This document shows positions 63,809 to 64,000 of a stretch of 64,000 bases of DNA, one piece after another. Position 1 is the stretch's first letter; each line of letters begins with the position of its first letter. This DNA is from Tritrichomonas musculus (Eukaryota; Parabasalia; Tritrichomonadida; Tritrichomonadidae): assembly GCA_039105265.1 (NCBI GenBank), contig JAPFFF010000059.1, positions 682,001 to 746,000 on the forward strand, in the 5' to 3' direction. The position numbers and the translations under genes were made by a program. The notes beneath the pieces are model-generated. The model worked only from the letters and a program-made list of their open reading frames with translations, ran no database searches and was not told the DNA's origin.

Positions 63809-64000
63809 GTAGCTTAATCTAATGGTTCAAATTGCAGTTGCAGCTGAATCTAATGGTTCAATTGAAGTTGTAGTTTAATCTGATGGTTCAATTGCAGTTG
63901 CAGCTGAATCTGATGGTTCAAATTGCAGTTGCAGCTGAATCTGATGGTTCAATTGCAGTTGTAGTTTAATCTGATAGTTCAATTGCAGTTGTAGTTTAAT
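60471..64000. repeat. Type A satellite domain running to the window end
   Basis: AATTTCAG pairs near 60,636, 62,037, 62,277, 63,251 and 63,801, and a CAATTGCAATTG core near 62,487. It is the second copy of 53,466-57,003. The array has not ended at base 64,000, which falls inside a monomer. Confidence 0.8.
63809..64000. repeat. 6,997-bp tandem unit, start of copy 3
   Basis: TAGCTTAATC at 63,813 and the following GAAGTTGTAG, CAGCTGAATC and TGATAGTTC monomers match 49,819 and 56,816 onward to the last base. The 6,997-bp unit therefore continues past the window. Confidence 0.8.

Larger units (their letters stand above)
1..64000. repeat. 30/31-bp satellite array filling the whole window
   Basis: The window is tandem monomers from the first base to the last, all in one orientation. 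The 30-bp form starts TAGTTTAATC or TAGCTGAATC and ends GCAGTTG. The 31-bp form has an extra A (TTCAAATTGCAG) or, rarely, an extra T (TTCAATTTGCAG). Variation is concentrated at a few positions: TAGTTT / TAGCTG / CAGCTG / TAGCTT at the start; TGATGG / TAATGG / TGATGA / TGATAG / TGATAA in the middle; and AATTGCAG / AACTGCAG / AATTGAAG / AATTTCAG / AATTCCAG at the end. The common T-type monomer has 13 T, 7 A, 7 G and 3 C, so it is 33% GC with strong strand asymmetry. I found no unique sequence, inverted monomer or N gap. This is satellite DNA of a eukaryotic type. I do not recognise the family, and its chromosomal position cannot be told from the window. Confidence 0.97.

Noticed and set aside
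1-64000. CRISPR array
   Set aside because: Repeats are contiguous with no unique spacers, and the repeat varies along its whole length. There are no cas genes.
1-64000. Bacterial or phage repeat protein gene
   Set aside because: On the + strand all three frames stop in every T-type monomer, and on the minus strand 31-bp monomers shift the frame every few units. A 64-kb coding repeat is not supported.
1-64000. Telomere repeat
   Set aside because: The monomer is 30-31 bp and lacks the short G-run pattern of telomeres. A subtelomeric position remains possible but has no support here.
1-64000. Alpha satellite, CENP-B box or another well-known centromere satellite
   Set aside because: Monomer length and sequence do not fit alpha satellite (about 171 bp), and a CENP-B box needs CG, which I did not see. 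Centromere function cannot be judged from this sequence.
1-64000. Transposon or retroelement insertion within the array
   Set aside because: I found no break in the 30/31-bp periodicity, no target-site duplication, no poly-A tail and no terminal repeats.

Overview
The whole window is one uninterrupted block of tandemly repeated satellite DNA. The monomer is 30 bp, with a frequent 31-bp form that carries one extra A or T. Every monomer I read runs head to tail in the same orientation, about 2,100 copies by length (64,000 divided by roughly 30.4). I see no unique sequence, protein gene, RNA gene, transposon, CRISPR array or gap. A monomer begins TAGTTTAATC (T-type) or TAGCTGAATC / CAGCTGAATC (C-type), continues TGATGGTTCA or a close variant, and ends in the dyad core CAATTGCAGTTG or CAACTGCAGTTG. 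The repeat is about 33% GC, strongly T+G rich on the + strand, and I saw no CG dinucleotide. A homogeneous array this size suggests a eukaryotic chromosome (pericentromere, centromere, subtelomere or another heterochromatic block). I do not recognise the family and cannot name the organism.

Above the monomer there is clear higher-order structure. Two domain types alternate. Type A is marked by TGATGATTC, TGATAGTTC, AATTTCAG, TAGCTTAATC and GAAGTTGTAG. Type B is marked by AATTCCAG, TGATAATTC and GAAGTTGCAG. Type B lies at about 1-1,455, 1,936-2,885, 7,466-9,400, 12,800-15,500, 16,560-20,660, 21,145-22,090, 24,190-25,400, 25,885-26,825, 32,205-34,105, 39,020-40,975, 45,015-45,570, 47,860-49,815, 51,540-53,465 and 58,535-60,470. 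Type A fills the rest.

At kilobase scale the array is built from recent segmental duplications that can be followed by rare marker monomers. (i) A tandem repeat of 6,997 bp begins near 49,815, is repeated from 56,812, and starts a third time near 63,809. (ii) A tandem repeat of 4,739 bp occupies about 19,440-24,178 and 24,179-28,917; the same material is present once at 233-4,971. (iii) A looser 6.8-7.0 kb period joins 27.5-34 kb to 34.4-41 kb. (iv) About 8.8 kb at 27,560-36,325 recurs at 53,893-62,688. (v) Shorter duplications have periods near 485, 822, 1,065 and 3,373 bp. Paired copies differ mainly by whole-monomer gains or losses and a few point changes, as expected from unequal exchange with rapid homogenisation.

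The minus strand has a long-period open frame (10 residues per 30-bp monomer, repeating LNHQIKLQLQ or LNHQIQLQLQ), but each 31-bp monomer breaks it. The longest such frames are only 61-75 residues, and I treat them as by-products of the repeat. C-type monomers also leave one + strand frame open (AESDGSIAVV per monomer), while T-type monomers close it. All comparisons were made by eye from marker positions, so block edges are good to about one monomer unless stated.
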